Shown: positions 1 to 8,828, numbered from the stretch's first letter. The stretch is 58,498 bases of DNA from CAZYQW01 sp964649825 (GCA_964649825.1 CAZYQW010000133.1:1-58498), one strand, 5' to 3'. The notes: generated by a model not told the origin, from the letters alone. A program made the numbers and translations.

Positions 1-4
1 GGTG

Positions 5-142
5 GATTATCCGGAGGTCATCGTCGTCGCTGGCAAGGCGCGACGACGACCGCGTATTCGAGATACGTCGAGGAGGAGCAACGCAGCAAGCGATGACGAG
101 GGCCCCGGAGAAACGTCAACAACTCTGAATCACACCACTAGA
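5..142. repeat. Left copy of 138-bp terminal inverted repeat
   Basis: This stretch is the exact reverse complement of 58361-58498, base for base over 138 bp. Identity stops abruptly at 142/143 (58361/58360). The repeat contains small hairpins: a perfect 10-bp stem around 22-50 (TCGTCGTCGC paired with GCGACGACGA) and CGTAT/ATACG around 52-66. A frame across it is open but has no recognisable protein features, so I read it as a structured repeat and not a gene. It lies downstream of the stop of the arylsulfotransferase gene. Confidence 0.95.
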
Positions 143-171
143 GGCCGAACCGCTCGGCCCGGCTCGTTGCC

Positions 172-199
172 GGCCCGATGCCTCGTCAGGCGTCGGGCC
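172..199 (-). terminator. Stem-loop downstream of the arylsulfotransferase gene
   Basis: GGCCCGATGCCT pairs with AGGCGTCGGGCC around a CGTC loop: a 12-bp stem with one G-T pair. It lies about 30 nt past the minus-strand stop at 229. There is no T-tract after it, so it could be a transcript 3'-end stabiliser or a weak or factor-assisted terminator. Confidence 0.45.
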
Positions 200-228
200 G
201 CATCTCGTCTCGGGGCCGGAGGGCTACG

Positions 229-1722
229 TCAGAGCTTCCTTCCCGCGAGGCCCGGATGATCGGGCGCCAAGCGGGTCGCGCGGAAGAGAGCGAGCTTGGG
301 TGCGTTGCCTCCCGGTCCCGGGTCGACGATCTTGCCGCCGAACGGATTCAGGTAGTCCCACACCACGCGCCCGTCCGCCGTCACTTCGAAGATGCGCCCC
401 TTGGCTCCCTCGCAGATCAGCGTGTTGCCGTTCGCGAGGCGTTGCGCGCCGGAGATGAACGCCGAGAAGAAGTGCTCGCGGTCGGAATAGATCCACGCCG
501 GTTCGACCGGGCCGTACGCGCCGCCTTCCTCGCGGACGAAGCCGACCTCGGGGTCGAACGGCAGGATGATCTCCTCGACGGAAGAGTAATCGCCGTCGTG
601 TCGACCGCCGCCGTTGTTGAACACCGTGAGCCGCAGCTCGTTCTCGTGCGCGCCGGGGATCCACTGCGGATCATGCTGGAAGAAGAGGCGCCGATCGGAG
701 TCGCTTCCCGCTCCATAGTTCCTCGGATTGCCCCACCTCCACAGCACGTCGCCACCGCGCCCGAACCGCCCGCCTGAGTGCCCGCGCGCTTCCTCCGTGG
801 TCGTCGAGTGGTCGATGACCCAGATCTCGCACAGGTGCGGTGAACTCAGCACGATCAGGTCGAAGCCCGCGTGGTACGCGACCGCATTCGTGTGCAGCCA
901 GTCGCCACGTTTCTTCCGATCCTCTTCCGCGCCGTCATCCTTCGTCGTGGAGTCTCCCCCTCCGACGTAGCCGAGCTCTCGCATCTGGCGGTCGAGTTCG
1001 TCCTGGGCGCGGCGCTGCTCGGCCGTCAACGGGGGCTTGTCGCGATGATCGCCGTTGATGTCGATCAGCTCCGGATGGTCGGGGATCGAGCCGTAGCCCG
1101 GCTTCTTCGGGTCCGTGTCCTGGATCAGGTGATCCCACGCGTGCCATTCCCAGACGATCTTGCCCCCGCGCGGACGCGTCGGCTCGACCTCGATCACGGC
1201 ATCGGGCCAGAAACCGTCCTTCATGTCGACCGCTTCACGCACGCGACCTCTCGCCCCCGCCTCGCGCGCCGACTTGTGCTCCCAGAGGATCATCAGGACG
1301 TTGCCGTTCGGCAGCCGCTCGACGTCGTGGTGCAGCGTTTGCTTCTCGTTGGCGAGCGCGTACTCCCAGACGACGTTTCCGTCCCAGTCGATCTCCTGAA
1401 CGTAGCCGCCGATGCCTCCTCCATGGAAGATCGGGTTGTCGTTCTCGCGGCCGCAGCGGAGCAGGTTCCCGTTATCGAGAAGGTAGAGGCCGCCGCCGGG
1501 GGGATGGCTCGCCTGCCACGTATGCACGACCTCGCCGTTCCTATCGACGAGGTAGACCGCGGTCGACGTCAACGGCCCGAAGAGCGTGTACCCTTCGAAT
1601 GCGCCGTCCTCGTTGATGCGAAGGCCACGCGCTTCCTCGGCCTCTTCGCCGATCGCGTGGGACGTGAGGGCACCGGCGATGAGCCACCCGGCGAGGCGAA
1701 AAGCGGATCGTGTGCGTGCCAT
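229..1722 (-). CDS. Secreted arylsulfotransferase (ASST)-like beta-propeller protein
   Basis: A 497-residue protein resembling the aryl-sulfate sulfotransferase family (Arylsulfotrans/Arylsulfotran_2), whose members move a sulfate group between phenolic compounds in the periplasm. The start at 1722 gives a clean Sec signal peptide (MARTRS, then a hydrophobic core to about residue 25); an in-frame ATG 12 codons upstream would put a basic stretch in front. Family-like signatures are HHDVERLPNGN at 131-141, WLHTNAVAYH near 275-284, and FFQHDPQWIPG near 348-357. His132, His277 and His350 are candidate catalytic residues, by family analogy only. Repeated W-E/W-D-Y turns such as GNVVWEY and GRVVWDYLNPF fit propeller blades. 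The sulfotransferase activity is inferred; many bacterial members of this fold are uncharacterised. It is the last gene of a minus-strand series and follows a secreted pyrophosphatase by 88 nt. Confidence 0.8.
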   Translation of the reverse strand: MARTRSAFRLAGWLIAGALTSHAIGEEAEEARGLRINEDGAFEGYTLFGPLTSTAVYLVDRNGEVVHTWQASHPPGGGLYLLDNGNLLRCGRENDNPIFHGGGIGGYVQEIDWDGNVVWEYALANEKQTLHHDVERLPNGNVLMILWEHKSAREAGARGRVREAVDMKDGFWPDAVIEVEPTRPRGGKIVWEWHAWDHLIQDTDPKKPGYGSIPDHPELIDINGDHRDKPPLTAEQRRAQDELDRQMRELGYVGGGDSTTKDDGAEEDRKKRGDWLHTNAVAYHAGFDLIVLSSPHLCEIWVIDHSTTTEEARGHSGGRFGRGGDVLWRWGNPRNYGAGSDSDRRLFFQHDPQWIPGAHENELRLTVFNNGGGRHDGDYSSVEEIILPFDPEVGFVREEGGAYGPVEPAWIYSDREHFFSAFISGAQRLANGNTLICEGAKGRIFEVTADGRVVWDYLNPFGGKIVDPGPGGNAPKLALFRATRLAPDHPGLAGRKL

Positions 1723-1810
1723 GCCGACATGGTATCGCCCGCGAGGCGGCGGCGACATCGAACGTTCCGGAGCAACGTTGCCGCCGCTCGAGTGGCCCTT
1801 CCTCGACGGA

Positions 1811-2503
1811 CTACTTCCCCTCGGCGTCCTCGAACGCCTCGGCCGCGGCGACGAGCACCTCGCGCGCGACCTCAGGGCCGGCGAGGCCCTTCGATTCCAT
1901 CACGCCGGGCCCCTTGTACGACTGGAACCAGGTCTCCACGATCGTCGTGACGCCGGGGAAGCGGCCGTCCAGATCCGCTATGTCCTTCACTTCTCCGAGC
2001 GGTCCCCCGTCCTGGATCGCGAGGAGCTTGTCGTCTTGCTCGCCCCCGTCGAGGAGCTTCAGCACGCCGATCAGGTGGACCTTCACGATCGCGCCGCGCG
2101 GCTCGGCCGGGCCGAGGACGATCACGTCCAGCGGGTCGCCGTCTCCGCCGAGCTCCTTCGGCAGCAGCGTGCGCGGCACCATGCCGTAGTTGCCGGGGTA
2201 CGGCAGGTACTTCACGACGCGCGGCGCACCGTTCTTGAACTCCCAGCGCAACACTCCGTCCGCCTTGCTGACCTCCCACTTCGCGTTCGTGCCGGATGGA
2301 ATCTCCACGACGACGTTGACCGTGCCGTCGTCGTTCATCGCGGCGTAGTCGGTGACGTAGTTCTTCGGTCCCACGACCGTGTACGGATCGGGGCGATGCC
2401 CCGCCGCCGGCGCCGTCTCGGCCTCTTGGTGCGCGGTTGCCATCGTCGTGACCGCGATCGCACCGAGCGCGAGGCAGAGGGCGAAGAAAGACTTGGTGTT
2501 CAT
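1811..2503 (-). CDS. ppa: Secreted family I inorganic pyrophosphatase
   Basis: A 230-residue soluble inorganic pyrophosphatase that hydrolyses PPi to two phosphates. The family I active-site signature DGDPLDV is at residues 121-127. Upstream are EIPSGTNAKWEV (67-78, matching the EIP-x-GS-x2-KYE segment) and PYPGNYGMVP (101-110, matching YP-x-NYG-x-IP). The chosen start at 2503 gives a typical signal peptide (MNTKSFFALCLALGAIAV, ending near AHQEA). The ORF is open 25 codons further up, but that extension is charged and unlike a leader. The canonical enzyme is cytoplasmic and shorter, so this is an exported form with about 35 extra N-terminal residues. Just upstream on the same strand is the CotH-VTC-DUF4956 operon, so the substrate might be PPi or short polyphosphate outside the cytoplasm; that link is inference. 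Confidence 0.92.
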   Translation of the reverse strand: MNTKSFFALCLALGAIAVTTMATAHQEAETAPAAGHRPDPYTVVGPKNYVTDYAAMNDDGTVNVVVEIPSGTNAKWEVSKADGVLRWEFKNGAPRVVKYLPYPGNYGMVPRTLLPKELGGDGDPLDVIVLGPAEPRGAIVKVHLIGVLKLLDGGEQDDKLLAIQDGGPLGEVKDIADLDGRFPGVTTIVETWFQSYKGPGVMESKGLAGPEVAREVLVAAAEAFEDAEGK

Positions 2504-2618
2504 GGACTTCCGGGCCAATCGTTTCGTTGTTTGACGTTCTGGATGACAGCGCGGCCACGTGAACCGTCCGCGTGGCACCGATCAAGCGTGGATCAAAGGT
2601 CGATCAAGACAGCGGATC

Positions 2619-2648
2619 GGCCGCGGACCTTCACGCGGCTCCGCGGCC
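2619..2648 (-). terminator. Stem-loop at the end of the CotH-VTC operon
   Basis: GGCCGCGGA (2619-2627) and TCCGCGGCC (2640-2648) form a perfect 9-bp stem with a 12-nt loop. It starts 9 nt past the stop of the propeller gene at 2657. Read on the minus strand there is no clean T-run, so it is only terminator-like. It separates the five-gene operon from the pyrophosphatase gene. Confidence 0.5.
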
Positions 2649-2656
2649 CCGAACGT

Positions 2657-4570
2657 TCAGCCGCCTTCCAATCCGTCCAATGGCACGCGCCACATCTCGG
2701 CGGAGTCGTTTCCGCGCCAGATGTAGAGGTACTTGGTCCCGCTCTCCGACGCGATGAAGATGCGGCGGCCGTGGACCGCGACGTTGTCCGGGAAGGACTC
2801 GCGGAGGAGAGTCCCGGCGCCGGTGTCGAGGTGAATCACGCCGAGGTCGCGGCTCCCGCCGCCGATCGCGACGTATAACTTGCGCGTCTCGGCGTCGAAC
2901 GCCGACATGCCGCCGTCCGACGAATAACGAAACGGGACCGTCCGCGCCTCGCCCCAACCGTCGCGGGGCGAATACGAGCACAGAGTGTCGGCCGACAGCA
3001 GGATGATGCGGTCGCCATCGACGTGGAAGTCGACCCCGTCCTCGCGCGTGTACCGGACCCCGGCCGGCAGCACCGTCTCCAACGACCACGTGTTCCGCTC
3101 CGGGTTCATCCGGTAGACGTTCGGCATCGTCGGCTCGAACAGCGCGTAGACCTCGCCTTGGAAGAACACCATCGCGGTGTTGTTCCCGCGACCGTCTCGC
3201 GATGACGTCCCGAAGTACACGGGCACCGGCGCGAGCTTCGTGACGGACAAGTCGCTGATCCCGGAGAGATCCTCCCCGCCGCCCCCATCTCCTCGGACGT
3301 CGATGGCGAACAGTTCATCGTCGAATCCGTTGAACAGGAAGATCCGACTCTCTCCGTCGTAGCAGAGCGCGGAACCGACCGACGCGAACTCTTCTCCGTA
3401 CCGATCGCCGGCCTGGGGCGCCGAGAACTTGACGGTCCGGTAGTGCACGCGGCGGAGGATGTTCTTGCGTTGGATGTAGACGTAGGGCTCGATGAAGCAG
3501 AGGTTGCAGACGCTGTCGCGTTCGCGCGCGAGGTCGCCCATGCTTCCGCCGTGCTTCGTCGAGTTCCAGACCTCGAACCGACTGCCGTCGTCGGCGAGAT
3601 TGTCATCGACGCCGATCCGCTTCAGCCCCAGGATCGGAATCGAGAAGATCGCGCCCTGCTCCTGCGACAGGAGGTTCAACCGTCGGTCGGCGCCCCGACC
3701 GGTGACGTAGAGCGTGCTTCCCACGTCGCGCACGCCGAACGGTAGTCGGGGACGAAGGTGGTAGAACGCCGGCTTGTGGACGTCGAGCACGCCAAGCGCG
3801 CGCGAGTCCTTGCCGAGGGTCATGAACAGGTTCTTCTCCTCCGGATCCTGCGTGACCATTCCGCCCCGATCATGGGCGGGCCGGAATCCGAGCTGCTTGA
3901 ACAGCTTCGCCTTCGGCCACCATTCGCGCTTCTCGACGTCGAACGCGTTTCCGTGATGGTCGCCGAATGCGATGATCAAGTCCTCGAATCGAAAGAGCCC
4001 CGACGAATAGCCGCCGATCGGGTTGACGGTCACGACGTCCGGCAGGCTCACCCATCGATCGACCTCGACGCAGCCGAACTCCTTGCCACGTCCGCCGAGC
4101 GCGCAGTACACGACCCCGTCGTCGCCGATCGCGAGCCTGGCGCCGCGCTTCGTCTCGAGGGCAAGAGCGGGAACGGGCGCGCTCTCGCGCGTATCCGGGT
4201 CGAGGCGAAACCCGGGCTTCCCGCCGCCCACGGCGACGACGATCCGGCCGTGCGGATCGAGGGCGGCCGCCGCGAACGGGCCGACGACCGCGGGCAAGAC
4301 GTCGCCGAAGCGCTCCCAGCGTCCATCGCCGCGCCGAACGTCGAGGTCGTTTCCATGAAGGAAGAAGACGTCGTCGCCGCGTGCGATCGCGTGCGTGTAC
4401 TCGGACCACAGCCGATCGCGGACGTCGATGCGATCCCACCCCCCCGCGCCGCCGGCGACCGCCGGCGTACGATCCGCTCCGCGGGCGAGGATCGGCACGA
4501 GGAACACGAGCAGCGACAGCATCCTGGCGCGAACGTCGGTCGAGGACCCGGCCCGATCGTGCGCTCTCAT
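2657..4570 (-). CDS. Secreted beta-propeller-like protein of the CotH-VTC-DUF4956 operon
   Basis: A 637-residue protein with no family I can name. It has an N-terminal export signal (hydrophobic core MLSLLVFLVPILARG at residues 17-31). The rest is a string of short beta-rich segments ending in turns such as DPHGRIVVAVGGGK, DDGVVYCALGGRG, EKNLFMTLGKDS and GDRIILLSADTLCSY, typical of a multi-blade propeller of Kelch or NHL type. The start at 4570 is 1 nt after the stop of the DUF4956 gene (TGA-A-ATG), so the two are probably translationally coupled. An ATG at 4522 would give a more compact signal peptide. The position as last gene of the operon suggests an extracytoplasmic partner of the VTC/DUF4956 proteins, such as a binding or scaffold protein. 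That role is inferred from position only. Confidence 0.7.
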   Translation of the reverse strand: MRAHDRAGSSTDVRARMLSLLVFLVPILARGADRTPAVAGGAGGWDRIDVRDRLWSEYTHAIARGDDVFFLHGNDLDVRRGDGRWERFGDVLPAVVGPFAAAALDPHGRIVVAVGGGKPGFRLDPDTRESAPVPALALETKRGARLAIGDDGVVYCALGGRGKEFGCVEVDRWVSLPDVVTVNPIGGYSSGLFRFEDLIIAFGDHHGNAFDVEKREWWPKAKLFKQLGFRPAHDRGGMVTQDPEEKNLFMTLGKDSRALGVLDVHKPAFYHLRPRLPFGVRDVGSTLYVTGRGADRRLNLLSQEQGAIFSIPILGLKRIGVDDNLADDGSRFEVWNSTKHGGSMGDLARERDSVCNLCFIEPYVYIQRKNILRRVHYRTVKFSAPQAGDRYGEEFASVGSALCYDGESRIFLFNGFDDELFAIDVRGDGGGGEDLSGISDLSVTKLAPVPVYFGTSSRDGRGNNTAMVFFQGEVYALFEPTMPNVYRMNPERNTWSLETVLPAGVRYTREDGVDFHVDGDRIILLSADTLCSYSPRDGWGEARTVPFRYSSDGGMSAFDAETRKLYVAIGGGSRDLGVIHLDTGAGTLLRESFPDNVAVHGRRIFIASESGTKYLYIWRGNDSAEMWRVPLDGLEGG

Positions 4571-4571
4571 T

Positions 4572-5258
4572 TCAGTAGTCGACGTCGCTCTTCGACGCGA
4601 TGAGAACGACCTCGCTGATGCCGTCGACCCGGCCCAGCGCGCTCGTCAGCGCCTCGGCAGTCGCGTCCTCCTTCAGCGTGATGTCGTAGGTCAAGCGCAG
4701 CAGGGTGCCGTCGCCGGACGGTTCGATGTGCAGCATGTTCGATCTCTTGCTCGCCTCTTGGATCTTGTCCAGGTAGTCCGCGCTGTTGTAGCTCTGATCG
4801 AAGCAGAACCTCAGGATGAACTCGGACTTGTAGAGCGCCGCGTAGTTGAAGCGATGCACCGCCAGGGCGAGCAGGCAGACGACGACGGTGCCGATCGCGG
4901 CAAGGAAGTAGTTCGACGTTCCAGCCGCCATCCCGACCGCGAGCGCCGCGAAGATGAACGAGATGTCTTTCGTGTCCTTGACGACCGTTCGGAACCGAAT
5001 GATCGAGAGCGCGCCGACGAGCGCGAACGCGCGCGCGAGGCTGCCACCGATGACCATCATCACCATCGCGACGATCACGGCCACGAACAGGATCGTGTGC
5101 GTGAACGACTGCGAGTACGAGAGCCCCTTGTGCGTCGCCCGATAGACCGACGAAACGATGAAGCCGAGCACCACCGCCAGGAGAAGGTTGATCACCATCT
5201 CGTGGTACTGGTAGTTCTGGAGGTCTCCAGAGGGGTTGAGGAGTCCATCCGTCGGCAT
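4572..5258 (-). CDS. DUF4956 multi-pass membrane protein
   Basis: A 228-residue member of the DUF4956 family, known mainly for sitting next to VTC-domain polyphosphate polymerases and CotH kinases. The ATG at 5258 has a good ribosome site (AAGGAA, about 7 nt upstream); an ATG 23 codons earlier lies inside the VTC gene and is less likely. About four membrane segments are visible: near residues 21-39 (MVINLLLAVVLGFIVSS), 53-72, 72-95 (a glycine-rich segment running into GALSIIRFRTVVKD), and 105-135. The conserved core ALVGALSIIRFRT, a family hallmark, is intact. The last 80 residues form a soluble alpha/beta tail of ferredoxin-like (ACT-type) pattern. It lies 38 nt downstream of the VTC gene and 1 nt upstream of the propeller gene. 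Function is unknown; a membrane partner or conduit for the VTC enzyme is plausible. Confidence 0.88.
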   Translation of the reverse strand: MPTDGLLNPSGDLQNYQYHEMVINLLLAVVLGFIVSSVYRATHKGLSYSQSFTHTILFVAVIVAMVMMVIGGSLARAFALVGALSIIRFRTVVKDTKDISFIFAALAVGMAAGTSNYFLAAIGTVVVCLLALAVHRFNYAALYKSEFILRFCFDQSYNSADYLDKIQEASKRSNMLHIEPSGDGTLLRLTYDITLKEDATAEALTSALGRVDGISEVVLIASKSDVDY

Positions 5259-5296
5259 GTGTATTCCTTTCTGCGGTTCTACGGTCGATGCCCGTT

Positions 5297-6040
5297 CTAC
5301 GACGGGTTCTCGGCGAGCTCCAAGCATTCCATCGCCGCGCAGATCTTCGAGATCGAGACGCGGCGGAGCTCATAGGATTGGATCAGTCGATGAAACCAAG
5401 AGGGAATGTGATAGCGAAACTTCACTTCCATCACGGAGAAGCCGGGGAGGATCCGCCGGCGGCGCGCCACGGTCGATGGGAAGAGCTGCGTCGTCGCACA
5501 CCCGTGGAGCTGCTCGTCGAACGTCAAGCGGAACTCGGGGTCGTACTTGCTCACGTACGGGCGCCGGTAGTAGTCGACGAGAGCGACCGGACGGAGCCGC
5601 TTGCGGTAGAGCTCGAATTGGAACTGCCGCCCGACGTCGCTCTTGGTCGGATCGATCAGTCCGTCGGGGGACCATGAGCCGCGACGCAGCGCGCTCTTCA
5701 CTTCGTCGTCGAGAGGCGTGCGATGCTTGAAGACCAGGTTGTTGTGACGCCCCTTGATCTCGAGGAAGCACGGCGCCTCGACGCTCGGGTCGAACGTGTA
5801 GGTTCGAATGCGGAACTTCGAGCGCGTGTGAAGCCCGTCGTGCTTGTTGTAGAAGCAGGTGAACGAGGGGTCGTCGAAGTAGAGGCTTCGGACGACGTAC
5901 TTGTTGTCCGGCGTATGCTCGACGAACGGGTCGAACTCGACGAAGTAACGCAGCTCGCGCTCGAACTCCTCTCGAACTCTGTCGAGGAGGATGTACTTGA
6001 ACTCGAAGCGCGCGAAGTGGAGCTTAGTTCGTGGCGCCAC
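5297..6040 (-). CDS. VTC-domain polyphosphate polymerase-like protein
   Basis: A 247-residue stand-alone VTC domain, the catalytic fold of yeast Vtc4 that builds polyphosphate from ATP inside a beta-barrel tunnel. Tunnel-lining signatures are present in order: RFEFKYIL, VVRSLYFDD, SKFRIRTYTF, CFLEIKGR, RPVALVDYYRRPY, FRLTFDEQL, and VMEVKFRY followed by RRVSISKICAAM. The basic residues and the metal-binding Glu of the EVK motif are therefore kept, and it looks enzymatically competent. I chose the GTG at 6040 because GGAGAGGAG lies 9 nt upstream; another GTG at 6070 is possible. The gene begins inside the last codons of the CotH gene (17-nt overlap) and is followed by DUF4956. Bacterial VTC-domain proteins are mostly annotated by homology, so product and cellular side are inference. 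Confidence 0.88.
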   Translation of the reverse strand: MAPRTKLHFARFEFKYILLDRVREEFERELRYFVEFDPFVEHTPDNKYVVRSLYFDDPSFTCFYNKHDGLHTRSKFRIRTYTFDPSVEAPCFLEIKGRHNNLVFKHRTPLDDEVKSALRRGSWSPDGLIDPTKSDVGRQFQFELYRKRLRPVALVDYYRRPYVSKYDPEFRLTFDEQLHGCATTQLFPSTVARRRRILPGFSVMEVKFRYHIPSWFHRLIQSYELRRVSISKICAAMECLELAENPS

Positions 6041-8828
6041 GCGGGAACGCTCCTCTCCGTTGCGTGTCACCTTCGCTCCAACCCTCGGGGAACAATCCCA
6101 CCGTCGAGGTCTGTTCCGCCTCGAAGCGGAACGGCCGCGGGTGCTTCGCTCCCCTCATCGTCTGCGAGTCGACGACGCGCAGCTCGACGCGCGGATCGAG
6201 CGCGATCGACCGGTCCACGTAGGAGTCGAAGATCGCCGTATCCGAATAGCGATCGAGCGTGATCGCCTGGTCGGCGCCGAAGTGGCTCTTGTAGACGAAC
6301 GTCATCCCACCGCCGCCGTAGCGCCAGTTCTTCTTGTAGGCGTCCATCGCGACGCGATTTCCCATCATGTCGACGTTGTGGAGCACCGCGACCGATCGAT
6401 CCTTCGCCTGTATGCCGATTTGATTGCCGACGAACCGGCTGTTCATCACGAGCGCCCGGGTGTCCTCGCCGACCGAGATCCCCTTGTCGCCGCTTCCGAT
6501 GTAGTGGCAGGCCACCGCGAACGCCTCGCTGGTCATGAGGTCCATCGAGTCGTTGCCGTTGCCCTGGAAGCGACATTGGATGAACTCGCCGCGGCTGATG
6601 TCGAGATCGACGGCGTCGAACGGGGCGTTCATGAAGATGCAGTTCACGAAGCGCACGCTGCAATAGACGCCATGCACCTGATCGTCCACGACCTGATTGT
6701 CCCGGAAGAGACACCACGTGACCGTGACGCGGTCGACGTCGTGGATCGAGAACATCGAGCTGTATTCCTGGAGCGGCTGCTTGACGCCGCTTCCGCCCTC
6801 GAAGAGGCAGCAGCGCAGGATCGATCCATCCGCGCCGGGGCCCTTCAGGGCAAACGTCCCCCACGGGGCCTGGCCCGGCTCGGCGGGGACGAAGCGGATC
6901 GGCTCCTCGACCGTTCCGGCCGCATGCAGGCGTCCCCGCAGGATGATTGCCGCCCCGGGCGCGAACTTCACGGTCGTTCCGGGACGGATCACGAGATCGT
7001 CGTCGATCTCCACGACGGAGGCGATCTCCACGTTTCCCGACCACACCGACGGTCCGCGGGCCGGACGGTCGCTCGCGATCCGATACATGTCGTGGAACGA
7101 GCGGCGCGGGACGTCGTCGGCCGCGATGCTTGCCTCGAGCTGGGTCTCGCCTCGATCGACGAGGAGCTCGAGCGGCTCGTTGACGTCGTCGCCGCCGCGG
7201 ATCTCGAGCTCGTAGTAGGCATCCTCGACGCGCAGCGTCTCCCGCGGTCCGCTCGCACGAGGATCCGTGAACCGCTCGAACTGCGCGACGAGGGGCAGCT
7301 CCAGCACCGCCTCGGTGTGTCCGATCCGTACCGTTCCGGAGACATCGACCTCGCGCGGTTCGTCGTTCATCCACCAACGGAGCCGAACCGACGGCGTCTG
7401 CGTGAGAGGCGACTCGTACCGGAGCACGATTCGCCGAACCGGTCGCCGGCCGGCCAATCCGATCTTCAGCACGCCGTCTTCACCCACGGCGTAGCGGAGG
7501 TCGCCCGCTTTGCCCAGGAACCCCCGCTCCACCTGACCGAAGACGCGACGGATCCCGGCCGCGAGCTCACGCATCGAGACCACGACGAGATCGGGGTCGG
7601 ACGACACGAGGTTCGGGTCCCGCTCGATCTCGGGCGTCGCGGTCTCGACGGTCCGGTCGACCTCCTCCAGGAACTGGGCGGCATCGCCTGAACCGAAAAA
7701 GTCGCGCATCACCTCGTGGCGCCGGCGCAGGACGTCGGCGTTCTCGAGGAGTTCGCGATGCAGATCGCACTCGATGACGTCCAGGATCGCCGTTTCCGCT
7801 CCCCTCGGCATGAACTGCGGCGCCCATCCGTTCGGGTCCCAGACGACCGGCACGAAGCAGGTTCGCCACGGGTCGTAATAGAGCCGCCAGTTGTGGTTCC
7901 AGTTGTAGTGGAACGTCTGCGACAGCACCTCGAACGCGAGGAACCGGCCCCACGCGTCGACGTCGATCATCCGCAACAGCCGTTCGTGCTTCTCTTCCGA
8001 GTCCGGTTCGTGCAGGAGCGCGATGAACGCCTCGAGCGGCGCCATCGATGCTTCATCGAAGTGATTGTTGACCGCCATCTTCTCCCACAGCCGCGGGTGG
8101 TGGAAGAGCATCGAGTCGGTGCCGAAGTAGCGATCGCGCGCGATGAGCTCTCCGCTGTACAGGTCGCCAGGCATCGAGCCCGCTTCGCGGATGGTCGACT
8201 CCTCGAGCTGCTCGACGAGGACGTGAACCCCGGTTGGCCGGCCGTTCATGTTCACGTTGACGAGCTCGGTTCGCGGCGCGATCAGACCGAGTCGGCTCGC
8301 GAGCCGGTAGCTCAGGTAGTTGTTGAGCTGCCCGTGGAACTTCGGCGCGATCAAGTTGAAGCGGCGTAGACCTTCGAACAGGTGCCCCTTCTTCACCTTG
8401 ACGCGCCAGGACTTCTTGAAGAAGCCCCAGTGATGGATGAAGTCGCCCCGGTAGCGGAGCTCGACCTTCCGAACCGTGCCGTCGTAGTACATCGAGCCGT
8501 CGACGTAGTCGAAGCCGGAGTGCGGCAGGTTGGAGCCGAGCTTGTCGAGGTCCGACTCCGACGCGAAGAGGTTGACGGTCCGGAGCTCGGACGGACGCTC
8601 GAAGCCGCGCAGCGGCGCGGTCCAGCTCAACCACGATTCGATCAAGAGGTGACGCAGCTCGCTCCGTCCGACGTCGCGCAAGGTGACCTGGGCGGGCGAC
8701 GCGTCGTACCGGACGGCGAACATGAAGTACCGTTCGGCCGTTGCGATGAGCCAGAACAGGAAGACGCCGGTCACTGGGACCGTGACGACGAGGCTCCAGC
8801 GCCACAGGAACCGCAGCGTACGCTTCAT
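6024..8828 (-). CDS. CotH-family protein kinase fused to a C-terminal beta-helix
   Basis: A 934-residue two-part protein. The N-terminus has a membrane anchor (about residues 10-28). The CotH region spans roughly 60-500: LNNYLSYRLASRLGLIAPRT, VNVNMNGRPTGVHVLVEQ, FHYNWNHNWRLYYDP (about 305-320) and FVPVVWDPNGW (about 322-333) match the CotH nucleotide- and metal-binding segments. CotH proteins are atypical secreted kinases that phosphorylate coat or extracellular proteins. From about 600 to the end there are repeated short strands (for example TTVKFAPGAAIILRGRL, then SILRCCLFEGG, SVRFVNCIFMNAP, NSRFVGNQIGIQAKD), a right-handed parallel beta-helix as in pectate-lyase-like or autotransporter proteins. 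That half may bind polysaccharide or a surface. The ATG at 8828 overlaps the preceding stop (ATGA). The very long open frame upstream of it is a GC shadow. Confidence 0.87.
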   Translation of the reverse strand: MKRTLRFLWRWSLVVTVPVTGVFLFWLIATAERYFMFAVRYDASPAQVTLRDVGRSELRHLLIESWLSWTAPLRGFERPSELRTVNLFASESDLDKLGSNLPHSGFDYVDGSMYYDGTVRKVELRYRGDFIHHWGFFKKSWRVKVKKGHLFEGLRRFNLIAPKFHGQLNNYLSYRLASRLGLIAPRTELVNVNMNGRPTGVHVLVEQLEESTIREAGSMPGDLYSGELIARDRYFGTDSMLFHHPRLWEKMAVNNHFDEASMAPLEAFIALLHEPDSEEKHERLLRMIDVDAWGRFLAFEVLSQTFHYNWNHNWRLYYDPWRTCFVPVVWDPNGWAPQFMPRGAETAILDVIECDLHRELLENADVLRRRHEVMRDFFGSGDAAQFLEEVDRTVETATPEIERDPNLVSSDPDLVVVSMRELAAGIRRVFGQVERGFLGKAGDLRYAVGEDGVLKIGLAGRRPVRRIVLRYESPLTQTPSVRLRWWMNDEPREVDVSGTVRIGHTEAVLELPLVAQFERFTDPRASGPRETLRVEDAYYELEIRGGDDVNEPLELLVDRGETQLEASIAADDVPRRSFHDMYRIASDRPARGPSVWSGNVEIASVVEIDDDLVIRPGTTVKFAPGAAIILRGRLHAAGTVEEPIRFVPAEPGQAPWGTFALKGPGADGSILRCCLFEGGSGVKQPLQEYSSMFSIHDVDRVTVTWCLFRDNQVVDDQVHGVYCSVRFVNCIFMNAPFDAVDLDISRGEFIQCRFQGNGNDSMDLMTSEAFAVACHYIGSGDKGISVGEDTRALVMNSRFVGNQIGIQAKDRSVAVLHNVDMMGNRVAMDAYKKNWRYGGGGMTFVYKSHFGADQAITLDRYSDTAIFDSYVDRSIALDPRVELRVVDSQTMRGAKHPRPFRFEAEQTSTVGLFPEGWSEGDTQRRGAFPRGATN

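Noticed and set aside
2..259. 85-codon open frame across the left terminal repeat
   Set aside because: It runs from the repeat into unique DNA, has no start with a ribosome site, and its two halves have no common feature; the inverted copy at the right end has no matching extension.
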